Below are positions 40,026 through 48,522 of a DNA stretch of 64,000 nucleotides, one piece after another; the first letter of the stretch is position 1, and the number at the start of each line of letters is the position of its first letter. Both the position numbers and the translations under genes were made by a program. The stretch lies in assembly GCA_900543705.1 (NCBI GenBank), contig UQSL01000004.1, positions 7,638 through 71,637 of the forward strand, read 5' to 3'. This DNA comes from an uncultured Oscillospiraceae bacterium (GTDB lineage: Bacteria > Bacillota > Clostridia > Oscillospirales > Ruminococcaceae). The notes under the pieces were generated by a model. That model had not been told where the DNA came from. It was given only the letters and a program-made list of their open reading frames with translations, and made no database searches.

Positions 40026-40488
40026 TCATGTCGCAAGCGAACGAATCCATTTCAGCCCGCCGAGAACCAAACTGGCCCTGCGGCTTAACTGCCCTCGTTT
40101 GCAGACATGATACGCTGTTATTTTTTCTTCCAACCACTGCTTGGGCGGTAAAGTTTTGTGTGAAAGGTAACAATCAAAAGAATCTGCAAACAGGCGGTGT
40201 TGCAGAAGTAGGGATCCCAGTTTGAGTTGCCTGTCCTGATAACCCAGTGTAAACACTTTTTTCCCAAGAGGGGTTAAGGCGATGAACCCCCATGTCCGTC
40301 GCGGTATTCCTCAAAAAGTCCCAGATACCTGCCCGCGTTGTAATAGTAATCGGACTGCCGGTTTTGATACCGCATCAGGGATGCGATTTCGTCTGAACTC
40401 ATATCCTCTCGGTAGAGGTTTCGCCGAGCAGGTAGGAATTGAGGCTGGGAAGAATATTAATGTAGGGAGAATTAATTCGTTTTTTCAC
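40026..40488 (-). pseudogene. Frameshifted winged-helix-like gene between the T-box and hisS
   Basis: A GTG at 40488 with a GGGAGGG site starts VKKRINSPYINILPSLNSYLL, but the frame ends at a TGA after 29 codons. Shifting frame once near 40406 gives MSSDEIASLMRYQNRQSDYYY and GRYLGLFEEYRDG; a second shift near 40291 gives WGFIALTPLGKKVFTLGYQ, RQLKLGSLLLQHRLF and a terminal LSRRASLVLGGLKWI. Joined, the pieces make a coherent protein of about 154 residues resembling, from memory, a Firmicutes winged-helix domain seen with restriction or mobile-element proteins (terminal RRAS...W motif). Two indels could also be assembly errors. Confidence 0.65.
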
Positions 40489-40660
40489 AGCTTTCCCTCC
40501 CTTCTTTATTGACCGGATAGGGTGCCGGGCATAAAATCTGTTTTTTTAGAATAGGATACTTTACAGGGATTGTCCAGAGAAAACAGGCCCTATCCAAGGG
40601 TTTCTCCGCTTTGCCGAGACAGTATATGAAAGGACGGCGTGAATTTAGGCAAGTTGACGC

Positions 40661-40950
40661 CCAAAAAAAGGATACCCTGCTCCCTCCCATTCCTGGGACG
40701 AAGTAAGATATCCTTCTCCTTCGCGGTACCACCCGGTTTAAACCGTATTTCACGGTTTCACTCAGCCGTTTTCCTTGATAACGCACAAAACGGGTGCGGC
40801 ATCCTTTTTCCCATCGGGAATTTACGGATACAAGCTCGCCGGACGTCTTTCATGAAAATATACTCTTGGCGGCGTGCTTTCAGCACCCTGAAAGGGTGCA
40901 CGCCTTCTCTGAAGCCCTGCTTTTCCATTACTCTTTCCGGGTCACAGCGC
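40661..40950 (-). promoter_or_regulatory. T-box riboswitch leader of the hisS-aspS operon
   Basis: Minus strand. The T-box sequence GGGTGGTACCGCG (40734-40722) is exact. Downstream, AAGGATA and GTATCCTT form the terminator stem followed by seven T (ending near 40663). Stem I starts near 40948 (GCT...CCGGA pairing with TCCGG...AGC), with the AGTAA motif on its 5' side and GAC immediately before TCCGG on its 3' side, suggesting an aspartate specifier. Uncharged tRNA would favour antitermination and raise HisS/AspS. The leader ends about 170 bases before a decayed gene. Confidence 0.9.
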
Positions 40951-40958
40951 AATACAAT

Positions 40959-41363
40959 TTATCGTTTGGGGTTGACAATATTTCTCCATTCCAAATCCCC
41001 GCGTTCCAGGCCATGGATGAGCACCTCGGCGGTTGCGATATTAGTCGCAACCGGAATGTTATGCACATCGCAGAGGCGGAGGAGATCCGCTTCTTTGGGT
41101 TCATGCGGCTTGACGGTCAGCGGATCGCGGAAAAACAGCAGGAGGTCGATTTCATTGCAAGCGATACGCGCCATGATTTGCTGGTCGCCTCCTTGGGAGC
41201 CGCCGAGAAACCTCTGGACAGAGAGTCCCGTCGCTTCCCCCACAAGTTTTCCTGTTGTTCCGGTTGCGCAGATGTTATGGTGACTCAAAATTCCACAATA
41301 GGCGATGCAAAATTGCACCATAAGCTCTTTTTTGGTGTCGTGTGCGATCAGGGCAATGTTCAT
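40959..41363 (-). CDS. mgsA: Methylglyoxal synthase
   Basis: Converts dihydroxyacetone phosphate to methylglyoxal, a phosphate-releasing bypass of lower glycolysis. 134 residues: [18 protein letters not shown] at the N-terminus, phosphate-binding ATGTTGKLV, and the catalytic aspartate in [14 protein letters not shown]. The ATG at 41363 starts the conserved N-terminus with AAGGAG about eleven bases upstream; 48 further upstream codons overlap minD. It follows minD by 31 bases. Confidence 0.94.
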   Translation of the reverse strand: MNIALIAHDTKKELMVQFCIAYCGILSHHNICATGTTGKLVGEATGLSVQRFLGGSQGGDQQIMARIACNEIDLLLFFRDPLTVKPHEPKEADLLRLCDVHNIPVATNIATAEVLIHGLERGDLEWRNIVNPKR

Positions 41364-41394
41364 GGTCTTTGACACTCCTTTTTGAACTGTTTTT

Positions 41395-42126
41395 TCAGTG
41401 AAACGCGAGGGGAATATGCTTTCCGGCCATCCTCGCCGCAATACGGTCAAAGACGGCCCTGTTCTCATTTTGGGTAAGCGGCCTGCCCGTCGCCGCGCAA
41501 ACGGCATATTCCTTGTTTTCCGGAATTACGCCAATAAGCTGTGCCCCCACAATGTCGATCACCTCGTCCAAGTCGCGTACCATGGGAAGTGCACGTGGAC
41601 TGGAGGGGACACGGTTGATAATAAGCCGGCAATTTTTGAGATACTCCCCCATAACAGAGAGGACCTTTGCCCCATCCCGGATGCTGATCGGGTCAGGGGT
41701 TACACAGATATAAGTAGTGTCCGCAATGGAAGAAAGGGTGCGAAGGCGCACACCAACCCCGGCCGGCATGTCAATGATGATTTCCTGATAGACCATCGCA
41801 AGGCGCCGGCACAGCTCCATCAGCTGGGACACGTCAATGCTTGCCTGTTCATTCTGAGAGGCTGGAAGCAAAAAGAGAGACGGGTTATAATCACAAGCCA
41901 CAATGGCCTTGGAAGCTACGCAACGGCCGGAAAGCACATCGTTTAAATCGAAAACGATTTTATCGCAGATGCCAAGCATAATGTCCAGGCTGCGCAGCCC
42001 ACAATCAAGTTCGATGATAAGTACCTTACGGCCAAGGCGCGTAAGGGCATCGCCGACGAAGCAGGAAACGGAAGATTTTCCTACGCCGCCCTTTCCTGAT
42101 GCAATCAAACTGATTTTTCCTTTCAT
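41395..42126 (-). CDS. minD: MinD-like ATPase lacking the C-terminal membrane helix
   Basis: ParA/MinD-family ATPase of 243 residues. Deviant Walker [10 protein letters not shown] (11-19), switch [14 protein letters not shown], switch [15 protein letters not shown] and [12 protein letters not shown] are close to MinD. Canonical MinD ends in a basic amphipathic membrane-targeting helix (KKGF..LFG); this protein stops at GKHIPLAFH without it. No minC or minE is adjacent, although the elongasome-Min neighbourhood is otherwise typical. It may bind a different partner or be a diverged paralogue. Co-transcribed with mgsA. Confidence 0.8.
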   Translation of the reverse strand: MKGKISLIASGKGGVGKSSVSCFVGDALTRLGRKVLIIELDCGLRSLDIMLGICDKIVFDLNDVLSGRCVASKAIVACDYNPSLFLLPASQNEQASIDVSQLMELCRRLAMVYQEIIIDMPAGVGVRLRTLSSIADTTYICVTPDPISIRDGAKVLSVMGEYLKNCRLIINRVPSSPRALPMVRDLDEVIDIVGAQLIGVIPENKEYAVCAATGRPLTQNENRAVFDRIAARMAGKHIPLAFH

Positions 42127-42155
42127 CCTGATACCCTCAAATAATCTTTCACTAT

Positions 42156-42184
42156 ATCATACCATGCGAAATGCACCGAGTAAA
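42156..42184 (-). promoter_or_regulatory. minD-mgsA promoter
   Basis: Minus strand: -35 TTTACT (42184-42179), 17-base spacer ending TGG, extended -10 TATGAT (42161-42156). Starts about 25 bases before the minD ATG. Confidence 0.65.
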
Positions 42185-42500
42185 GTAAAAAAACTTTTCA
42201 CTCTTTGGTCATATTTGCATAAAAATAGACCGTCTAAAAAGAAACCTGTCTATTTTGCATGATAACAGGCTATTTTTTTGTATAAAAATACAAATTTTCT
42301 TAGTAATGGGAACCAAAACCGGAAAAAGTGTCGAACGAAAATCGGACAACCCTTATACTGTCTGAAACACGGTTGTCCTTAAAAGTCTGGGCGGTTCATT
42401 TTATTTTTAATCAGGAAATCCGGCAGGTTCCGTCTATAGAGAGGATAAGAGTTTTCTGTCCCCCTACCGGAGGACCAGGCAAAGGGACAGAAAATACGGA
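42185..42500. other. Non-coding gap between minD and PBP2 with inverted repeats
   Basis: 316 bases with no supported gene. Three inverted repeats: AAAATAGAC/GTCTATTTT (near 42223-42257), GGACAACC (42344-42351)/GGTTGTCC (42371-42378), and TTTTCTGTCCC (42452-42462)/GGGACAGAAAA (42484-42494). The last lies just after the PBP2 stop codon and may be its terminator, but a following T-run is missing. minC or minE would be expected in this area and no trace is visible. Confidence 0.5.
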
Positions 42501-44567
42501 TTACTGCTGAGAAGAGGGAACCGAGACGGAGGTGTCAGTAGTTTCCGGATAAAAATAGGCATTGAAGATGTCCCGGCACAGTGGAGCTGCATAGTAGCCG
42601 CTGCCGCCCTGCTCAATGCAGATGGCAACCGCGATTTCCGGATCCTCATAGGGGCCGAACGCCACATAGGCAATGTTGTCGGATATGGTTCCCGTATTCT
42701 CCGGCGTACCGGTTTTGGAAGCGATTTTAATGGGATAATTGGCGAAAATATAACGCGAGGTACCGGTCAGAGACGAGGCGAGCATGCCGTCGCGTACCGC
42801 CTGAAAGTTTTCCTCTTCGGTTTCGATAGTATCCATGACGACCGGCGTGTCATCCTTGACCGTCTCACTCATGTCGTAGCTCTTGATGGACTTAATCAGA
42901 TGGGACTGATAACGGGTGCCGCCGTTTGCAATTGTGGAGATCGCGGTCACCATCTGCAGCGGGGTCGCCTGAGTATCAAGCTGGCCGATCGCCGCCTGTA
43001 AAACGTTGCCCTCCTGCCATAGCTCGCAGTCCGGATACTTTGCATGCAGCTGATCGCGGTACTCGGGGCTGGAAAGGATTCCAGTCGCCTCACCGATTTC
43101 CACACCGGTCTCGCCGCCGAATCCCAGCTTACGGACATATTCGTTGAGCTTATCGATCCCGAGCCTGCGTCCCACATCGTAGAAGTAGATGTTGCAGGAG
43201 ACCTCGAGCGCATGTACGATGTTGGTTGGACCGTGGGTTCCCATGCAGCTCGGCTGGTAATCGGTATAGTACCGATAGGTACCGGTACAGTTGACGGTAT
43301 CCGAAGCGGTCAGGATATGCGCTGCAAGGGCGCTTAAGCCGACGCTCGGCTTGAAGGTGGAACCCGGGCGGTACTGCCCATTGAAGGCTCGGTTGAGAAG
43401 CGGATTGTTTTCCGCTTTCTTCAGGGAAGGATAGTCCGTCTTATACTGTGTCATCGTGTAGGAGGGGTAGGATACGGAAGCCAGTATCTCCCCGGTCTTG
43501 ACGTTCATGACTACCGCGGCCCCGCCTTTGACGTCGCCGCCGTCACCGTAAGCGCGTTTCTTCAACGTGTTTTCAATAAAATCTGCCAGCAGCTGCTGAG
43601 TCTTCATCTGGAGGTTTTTGTCCAGCGTGAGCATGACTGTATTGCCGGAAACGGCTGGCTCCACCTCGGTCGAGACGACATTGCCGTCCGAATCCAAGTG
43701 GATGGTGCGCTTTCCGTTTGTGCCGCGCAGGTAATCCTCCGCCGCGTATTCGATGCCGGAACGCCCGACGATATCGTTCATCGCATAGCCCTTGGATTTC
43801 AAATCGGTGTAGAGGCTGTTGTTCTCAGCGTCCTCATCATCCGGAGGATAATATTCCTCTTCAAAGATAGGGGACAGAGTTCCCAGGATATGAGGCGCAA
43901 AATCGTCGATTTCATACTGGCGGTAAGGGGTCTCCACCGCGTCGACTCCGGGGTATTGAATGGCGTTTTCCTGAATTTTGGTGGCTGTCTCAAAGGAGAC
44001 GTCTTCCGCAAAGACAAAGGGGTTCGTGATAGAAAATTCCTTTTTGTCCATCTCGTAGCGCACCCCGGCAATTTTTCGGGTATCGTCCGGGGAATAGCCC
44101 ACGATGTTGTATTTTTTGATTAACGCCTCCATAACGTTTTCTTCCGTGGCATAGAGGTTAAGCTTTAAATCCGTTTTCAGTCTGTCCACTGCGCTGGACT
44201 GCACTGCGTCAAAGGTATAGGGGGATTCCTTGGCCATGGGTAAGCTGTCGTTGTAATCATGTCCTTCCTGCTCCATCAGGTTTATCAGGGAGAGGATCAC
44301 GTCGTTTTGCTTTTCCGCATCCAGATAGACTTTGTCAAGCTGGATATTGAAGCCCACCCGGTTGGAAACGAGCGGCTCGCCGTTTCGGTCCACAATTTCC
44401 CCTCTTGGCGCCTTGAGTGTGACCGTGCGGGTATAACCCTGGGTGGCCTGCGCCTTGTATTCGTTGCCGTTGACAATCTGGTAATCAGTCAGGCGGAATA
44501 CAAACAGCCCGCAAAAGACAACGAGCGCCATCACGAGCACGGCGATGCGGACTCTCAGTTTTTTCAT
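42501..44567 (-). CDS. mrdA: Penicillin-binding protein 2 (elongasome transpeptidase)
   Basis: Class B PBP that cross-links peptidoglycan during cell elongation. 688 residues: one N-terminal membrane anchor (about 6-26), dimerisation domain with APRGEIVDRNG, and a transpeptidase domain with catalytic Ser403 in STFK (403-406), SCN (457-459) and KTGT near 633. Placement directly after mreB-mreC-mreD supports a PBP2/MrdA role. RodA, the usual glycosyltransferase partner, is not in the window. Confidence 0.92.
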   Translation of the reverse strand: MKKLRVRIAVLVMALVVFCGLFVFRLTDYQIVNGNEYKAQATQGYTRTVTLKAPRGEIVDRNGEPLVSNRVGFNIQLDKVYLDAEKQNDVILSLINLMEQEGHDYNDSLPMAKESPYTFDAVQSSAVDRLKTDLKLNLYATEENVMEALIKKYNIVGYSPDDTRKIAGVRYEMDKKEFSITNPFVFAEDVSFETATKIQENAIQYPGVDAVETPYRQYEIDDFAPHILGTLSPIFEEEYYPPDDEDAENNSLYTDLKSKGYAMNDIVGRSGIEYAAEDYLRGTNGKRTIHLDSDGNVVSTEVEPAVSGNTVMLTLDKNLQMKTQQLLADFIENTLKKRAYGDGGDVKGGAAVVMNVKTGEILASVSYPSYTMTQYKTDYPSLKKAENNPLLNRAFNGQYRPGSTFKPSVGLSALAAHILTASDTVNCTGTYRYYTDYQPSCMGTHGPTNIVHALEVSCNIYFYDVGRRLGIDKLNEYVRKLGFGGETGVEIGEATGILSSPEYRDQLHAKYPDCELWQEGNVLQAAIGQLDTQATPLQMVTAISTIANGGTRYQSHLIKSIKSYDMSETVKDDTPVVMDTIETEEENFQAVRDGMLASSLTGTSRYIFANYPIKIASKTGTPENTGTISDNIAYVAFGPYEDPEIAVAICIEQGGSGYYAAPLCRDIFNAYFYPETTDTSVSVPSSQQ

Positions 44568-44627
44568 CAGGGTCCTCCTTTCCTGTTTCCCTTGAAAATC
44601 AGAGTGAATAGACGTAATTACGTCCGA

Positions 44628-45164
44628 TTATATCGAATTTTGTTCTTCCGGATGTAAAATAATTTGGAATTTTTGATGAACATATCGAATCAGCAGGAAA
44701 ATCAGCGGAGAAAGCAGGATGGAGTACAGCGCTGCGGGAAGCAATTTTGTCAGCAAAAATAAGCCGCTGTGCGCCTGGTGCCAGATGAGATAGGTAAAGG
44801 TGTAGTTAATGAGCGTCTGAATCAAGGTGGCCCCGGCACAGCACAGCAGGGCCGTCCCGAGGGTGCGCCTCAGAAAATGGGTGGTCAGCAATCCGATACA
44901 GGCCCCGAACAGCAAAAAGAGAATGGCATTTGCCCCGGTCAGTCCCCCGCTGCCAAGATCCCAGAACAGCCCACAGACCATCGCGAGGATGGCGCCGGCA
45001 AATTCCCCCTCATACATCCCGAAGAGTACCGCCGCGCTCAGCAGAAAGGAAGGGCGGATTCCCGCCACCTGCATCAGGCCAGGAGTGTTTTGCATCACAA
45101 AGAGGGCGAGAATGATGATGGAATAGATGACGTATTTCAAAACGACGGCCTTTTTCTTATTCAA
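44628..45164 (-). CDS. mreD: Rod shape-determining protein MreD
   Basis: Integral membrane protein of 178 residues with five or six predicted helices. GGLTGANAILFLLFGACIG and DLGSGGLTG match the conserved MreD core. It links MreC to the PBP2-RodA machine. It follows mreC after a 113-base spacer that contains a hairpin and precedes PBP2 by 60 bases. Confidence 0.88.
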   Translation of the reverse strand: MNKKKAVVLKYVIYSIIILALFVMQNTPGLMQVAGIRPSFLLSAAVLFGMYEGEFAGAILAMVCGLFWDLGSGGLTGANAILFLLFGACIGLLTTHFLRRTLGTALLCCAGATLIQTLINYTFTYLIWHQAHSGLFLLTKLLPAALYSILLSPLIFLLIRYVHQKFQIILHPEEQNSI

Positions 45165-45224
45165 TTGATACCCCCCTGTTTCATATGTTTTTATGGATCA
45201 GAGCCACTTTCGAGGATGGCCCCG

Positions 45225-45258
45225 ATAAGAAAATGGGCCGCCACGGCAAAGGGCGGCC
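45225..45258 (-). terminator. Hairpin between mreC and mreD (partial terminator or attenuator)
   Basis: GGCCGCC (45236-45242) pairs with GGCGGCC (45252-45258); the minus-strand product is followed by ATTTTCTT. A weak terminator inside an otherwise contiguous operon would lower mreD and PBP2 output relative to mreBC. Confidence 0.5.
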
Positions 45259-45277
45259 TCGGGTTTGTCTGTTGAAT

Positions 45278-46192
45278 TTATTTAGAGACGGGACTGCCGT
45301 CCTGCGCGGGAGATTCCCCGCTGGTGGAGCTGTTTTTCTCCGATTCCAGGCCGACCCCCTGATATAAAAACGAGGTGATGACATAGACTTCCTGCACGGA
45401 GGTGATGTCCGTCACGGGGGTTACCACTGCGTACTTGGAAAGACCGGTCGAGTCAAGACCGATCTCCGCAATCTGCCCGGCAATCTGTCCCTGCGGGTAA
45501 ACGCCGCCGGTACCGGAGGTGATGAGAAGGTCTCCTACCTGCATGTCAGAGTCCCGGGAGACATAGGAGAGGCGGCACTGCCCTTTCTGGGACAGTTCAA
45601 GCGTCCCTTGGATGGTGCCGGTGTCCCTGGTGCGGGAGTTGACCACACCCACGCTGGTGGAGGTACTCAAAACCGTGGATACGCGAGAGTAAGTGGGGCC
45701 GACTTCGGAAACATAGCCGATAAGGCCCGCCGAGGTGATGACCGGATCCTGGACTGCAACGCCCTGCAGCGAACCTTTGTCAATGAGAAAAGAGGAATAT
45801 GAGGCGTTTGGGTCACGGCTGGTTACAAAGGCAGGCACGAGTTCAAAGTCATCATGCTGCTCTTTGATGTTTAGCGCCTCTTTATACTGCTCATTTTCCT
45901 GTTTATACTGGTCGAATTCCGTCAACTGCTTTTTCAGCTCATCAATTTGGCGCTGGAGATCCTCATTTTGCTGTGCTGTCTTATTTGCGCTCATCACGTT
46001 TGAGAGAAATTCCGAAACGGAGGAGGAAATCTTGGAGGAAAACGACTGAATCGGTGTGGTAATGAAAGAGAGGATGGAGGAGGTAATGGATGTGGCTCCA
46101 CCCGTTGACACCTGGTATACCATAAAGCCGCCCAGCACAAGCACAATGGCAAGCAGAATTTTGAATTTTATGCTTTTAAAAAATTCCCGCAC
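45278..46192 (-). CDS. mreC: Rod shape-determining protein MreC
   Basis: Cell-wall elongation scaffold of 304 residues: one N-terminal transmembrane helix (about 12-30), a coiled coil (about 65-110, NEDLQRQIDELKKQLTEFDQ) and two beta-barrel domains with DPVITSAGLIGYVSEV and SGTGGVYPQGQIAGQI. The last 25 residues are Ser/Gly-rich. Its gene lies 71 bases after mreB, with a strong hairpin between. Confidence 0.92.
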   Translation of the reverse strand: MREFFKSIKFKILLAIVLVLGGFMVYQVSTGGATSITSSILSFITTPIQSFSSKISSSVSEFLSNVMSANKTAQQNEDLQRQIDELKKQLTEFDQYKQENEQYKEALNIKEQHDDFELVPAFVTSRDPNASYSSFLIDKGSLQGVAVQDPVITSAGLIGYVSEVGPTYSRVSTVLSTSTSVGVVNSRTRDTGTIQGTLELSQKGQCRLSYVSRDSDMQVGDLLITSGTGGVYPQGQIAGQIAEIGLDSTGLSKYAVVTPVTDITSVQEVYVITSFLYQGVGLESEKNSSTSGESPAQDGSPVSK

Positions 46193-46229
46193 CGCTGTAC
46201 TCCTCCTGTGATGTCGTAGTTAGAAACAA

Positions 46230-46253
46230 GGGCAGGGGGCGATTCCCCTGCCC
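46230..46253 (-). other. Hairpin between mreB and mreC
   Basis: GGGCAGGGG (46230-46238) and CCCCTGCCC (46245-46253) make a perfect nine-base GC stem, extended by TAGTTA/TAACTA. After it the minus strand has only CTTGTTTCT, so it may be an mRNA-stabilising element or attenuator rather than a full terminator. Confidence 0.5.
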
Positions 46254-46263
46254 GTAACTAGTC

Positions 46264-47271
46264 TTAGTCTTCGTCCGAAAGGACTTCTTTGAGCCGGTCG
46301 ATGTCTTCCAAAACTTTGCCGGTGCCCATGGCCACGCAGTCAAGCGGATTTTCCGCAACGTTGACCGGCATGCCGGTTTCCTTGGAAATCAGGCTGTCCA
46401 GTCCGCGCAGCAGCGCTCCGCCGCCGGAAAGCGTGATGCCGTGGTCGATGATGTCCGCTGCAAGCTGGGGCGGGGTGCGCTCCAGAGTTACACGAATGGC
46501 TTCGAGCACGGAAGCAAGGGAATCCTGCAGCGCTTCCCGAATTTCCTCGGACGTGATGGTAATGTTCTTCGGCAGTCCGTCGATGAGGTTTCTGCCCTTG
46601 ATTTCCATCGTATCCTCTCCCTCATAAGGATATGCGGAACCGATGGCGATCTTGATATCCTCCGCGGTGCGTTCCCCGATGAGAAGGCTGTATTTTTTCT
46701 TGATGTACTGGATAATGGAGGAATCGAACGCATCACCGCCGACTCTCACGCTCCTCGAAACGACGATGCCGCCAAGGGAGATAACGGCGACCTCGCTCGT
46801 GCCGCCGCCAATGTCGACGATCATGCTGCCGGTTGCCTCTGCAACAGGGAGACCCGCACCGATGGCGGCCGCCATCGGTTCCTCAATAATGGAGACCTGA
46901 CGGGCGCCTGCTTTAAAGGCGGCCTCTTTGACCGCGCGCTTTTCGACTTCCGTCACACCGGAGGGAATACAGATAATGACGCGCGGGCGCGCAAAGATGC
47001 TGTTGTTAAACACCTTTTTGATAAAAATCTGCAGCATGCTGGCCGTGATGTCAAAGTCCGCGATAACGCCGCCTTTGAGCGGACGGACTGCCACAATGGA
47101 GCCCGGGGTACGGCCGATGACTTCTTTTGCCTCGATTCCGACAAAGCGAACCGCGTCGTGGCGGGTGTCCACGGCGACAACGGAGGGCTCACGCATGATG
47201 ATGCCCTTTCCCTTCATAAAAACAAGTGTGTTTGCAGTACCAAGGTCGATACCGATATCGCGAGAAAACAT
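46264..47271 (-). CDS. mreB: Rod shape-determining actin homologue MreB
   Basis: Bacterial actin of 335 residues that positions elongation complexes. Phosphate loop 1 [14 protein letters not shown] (5-18), [14 protein letters not shown], phosphate 2 [16 protein letters not shown], and adenosine motif [19 protein letters not shown] membrane-binding hydrophobic loop is expected within domain IA. The C-terminal [16 protein letters not shown] is standard length. A TATAAT at 47400-47395 on the minus strand may be its -10, with a poor -35. Confidence 0.95.
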   Translation of the reverse strand: MFSRDIGIDLGTANTLVFMKGKGIIMREPSVVAVDTRHDAVRFVGIEAKEVIGRTPGSIVAVRPLKGGVIADFDITASMLQIFIKKVFNNSIFARPRVIICIPSGVTEVEKRAVKEAAFKAGARQVSIIEEPMAAAIGAGLPVAEATGSMIVDIGGGTSEVAVISLGGIVVSRSVRVGGDAFDSSIIQYIKKKYSLLIGERTAEDIKIAIGSAYPYEGEDTMEIKGRNLIDGLPKNITITSEEIREALQDSLASVLEAIRVTLERTPPQLAADIIDHGITLSGGGALLRGLDSLISKETGMPVNVAENPLDCVAMGTGKVLEDIDRLKEVLSDED

Positions 47272-47478
47272 AGTTTTTCCCCTTTCAATTTTGACATTAC
47301 GGTTATTTTTATGCCGCGCCTGAGAAAGTCCGCCCCAGCCCGGCTTATTTCCTTTTCTTTTCCTTTTTGTGCGCTGTACAAAAGTTACTCTCCTATTATA
47401 CTCTATCGTCCGGTAAAATCACAGCAAAAAATTTGTAAATTTTCCTGCTGCCCTGCCGGATGATTTCATACAAAACCC

Positions 47479-48039
47479 TCAAAGAAGGGAGAGTTTTCGC
47501 ATCTGCTCGCCCAATGCCGCAACGGGGAGCCCCATAACGTTGTAATAGCAGCCGTTAATTCTCTGCACCAGCGTGCAGCCGTAACCCTGTATCCCATAGG
47601 CACCGGCTTTGTCAAACGGCTCTCCGGTAGCAAGATAGTCAGTCATCTGCTTTTCGGTCAGCACCATAAAGGTCACTTCGGTGCATACATGAAAAGTATG
47701 CTCCAGATTCTGGAAGCTAATACACACGCCAGTATAAACCCGGTGGGTTTTCCCGGAGAGCAGGGACAGCATCCGGCGTGCATCACTTTCATCACGGGGC
47801 TTGCCGAGAATTTCCCCGTCGAGTTCCACCACGGTATCGCACCCAATGACAACTGCGTCCGGGTGATTTTTTGCGCACGCTTTGGCTTTTCTCTCACTGA
47901 GCACTTCGACGGCATCCGCGCCGCCGATGCTTTTTGGCAGGCTTTCGTCGCTGTCAGTGGGAGAAACGGTGAATTTCGGGATTAAATAGCGCAGGAGTTC
48001 TTTCCGGCGAGGGGAAGCGGAGGCGAGAATATATTCCAT
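47479..48039 (-). CDS. maf: Maf-like nucleotide pyrophosphatase
   Basis: Nucleoside triphosphate pyrophosphatase of the Maf/YhdE family acting on dTTP/UTP or modified nucleotides. 186 residues: ILASASPRRKELLRYL at the N-terminus, DSDESLPK, ERKAKACAK, VIGCDTVVELDGEILGKP and YGIQGYG. ATG at 48039 follows AGGCGG; a GTG five codons upstream overlaps the dut stop codon and is less likely. In Bacillus Maf is linked to septum control; next to mreB and dut. Confidence 0.9.
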   Translation of the reverse strand: MEYILASASPRRKELLRYLIPKFTVSPTDSDESLPKSIGGADAVEVLSERKAKACAKNHPDAVVIGCDTVVELDGEILGKPRDESDARRMLSLLSGKTHRVYTGVCISFQNLEHTFHVCTEVTFMVLTEKQMTDYLATGEPFDKAGAYGIQGYGCTLVQRINGCYYNVMGLPVAALGEQMRKLSLL

Positions 48040-48050
48040 CCGGTTCCGCC

Positions 48051-48491
48051 TCACTTTCTGCCGGAGGAACCAAACCCGCCGGTTCCCCTCTCAGTCTCAT
48101 CCAGGCCGGAAACCTCCTCGAGCTCGTAGGGAACTACCGGGTGCAGCACCAATTGCGCAATACGCTCGCCCGGCTCGATGATATAATCCTCGTTGGAGAG
48201 ATTAATCATCGGCACTTTGATTTCTCCCCGGTAATCGCTGTCCACCACGCCCACACAGTTGGACAGGGTGATGCCGTGTTTGGAGGCAAGGCCGCTTCTG
48301 GCATAGACAAACGCGCCGTATTCGCTGCTCGCAAGCGCAATGGCGAGTCCAGTCGGGACAAGGGCGCGTTCCCCCGCTCTGAGGGTAAGCGGCTCGGACA
48401 GGTTCGTATACAGGTCGTAGCCCGCACTGCCCGCAGTGGCGCGGGTCGGCAGTTTTGCGTCCGGACTGACCTTCGTGATTTTCAGCTGCAT
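48051..48491 (-). CDS. dut: dUTP diphosphatase
   Basis: Trimeric dUTPase producing dUMP and preventing uracil incorporation. 146 residues with all five motifs in order: AGYDLYT, RSGLASKHG, GVVDSDYRGEI, GERIAQLV and the C-terminal RGTGGFGSSG that closes over the active site. In a run zapA-U32-dut-maf, 31 bases after the U32 gene. Confidence 0.95.
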   Translation of the reverse strand: MQLKITKVSPDAKLPTRATAGSAGYDLYTNLSEPLTLRAGERALVPTGLAIALASSEYGAFVYARSGLASKHGITLSNCVGVVDSDYRGEIKVPMINLSNEDYIIEPGERIAQLVLHPVVPYELEEVSGLDETERGTGGFGSSGRK

Positions 48492-48522
48492 GGTATTCGA
48501 TTCCTTTCTATGGCTCGCCGTA

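Noticed and set aside
41588..41598. CACGTG at minD as a parS site
   Set aside because: Flanking bases do not match TGTTTCACGTGAAACA; a chance hexamer.
42127..42500. Hidden minC or minE in the minD-PBP2 gap
   Set aside because: No frame with a start, ribosome-binding site or MinC/MinE-like motif is present on either strand.
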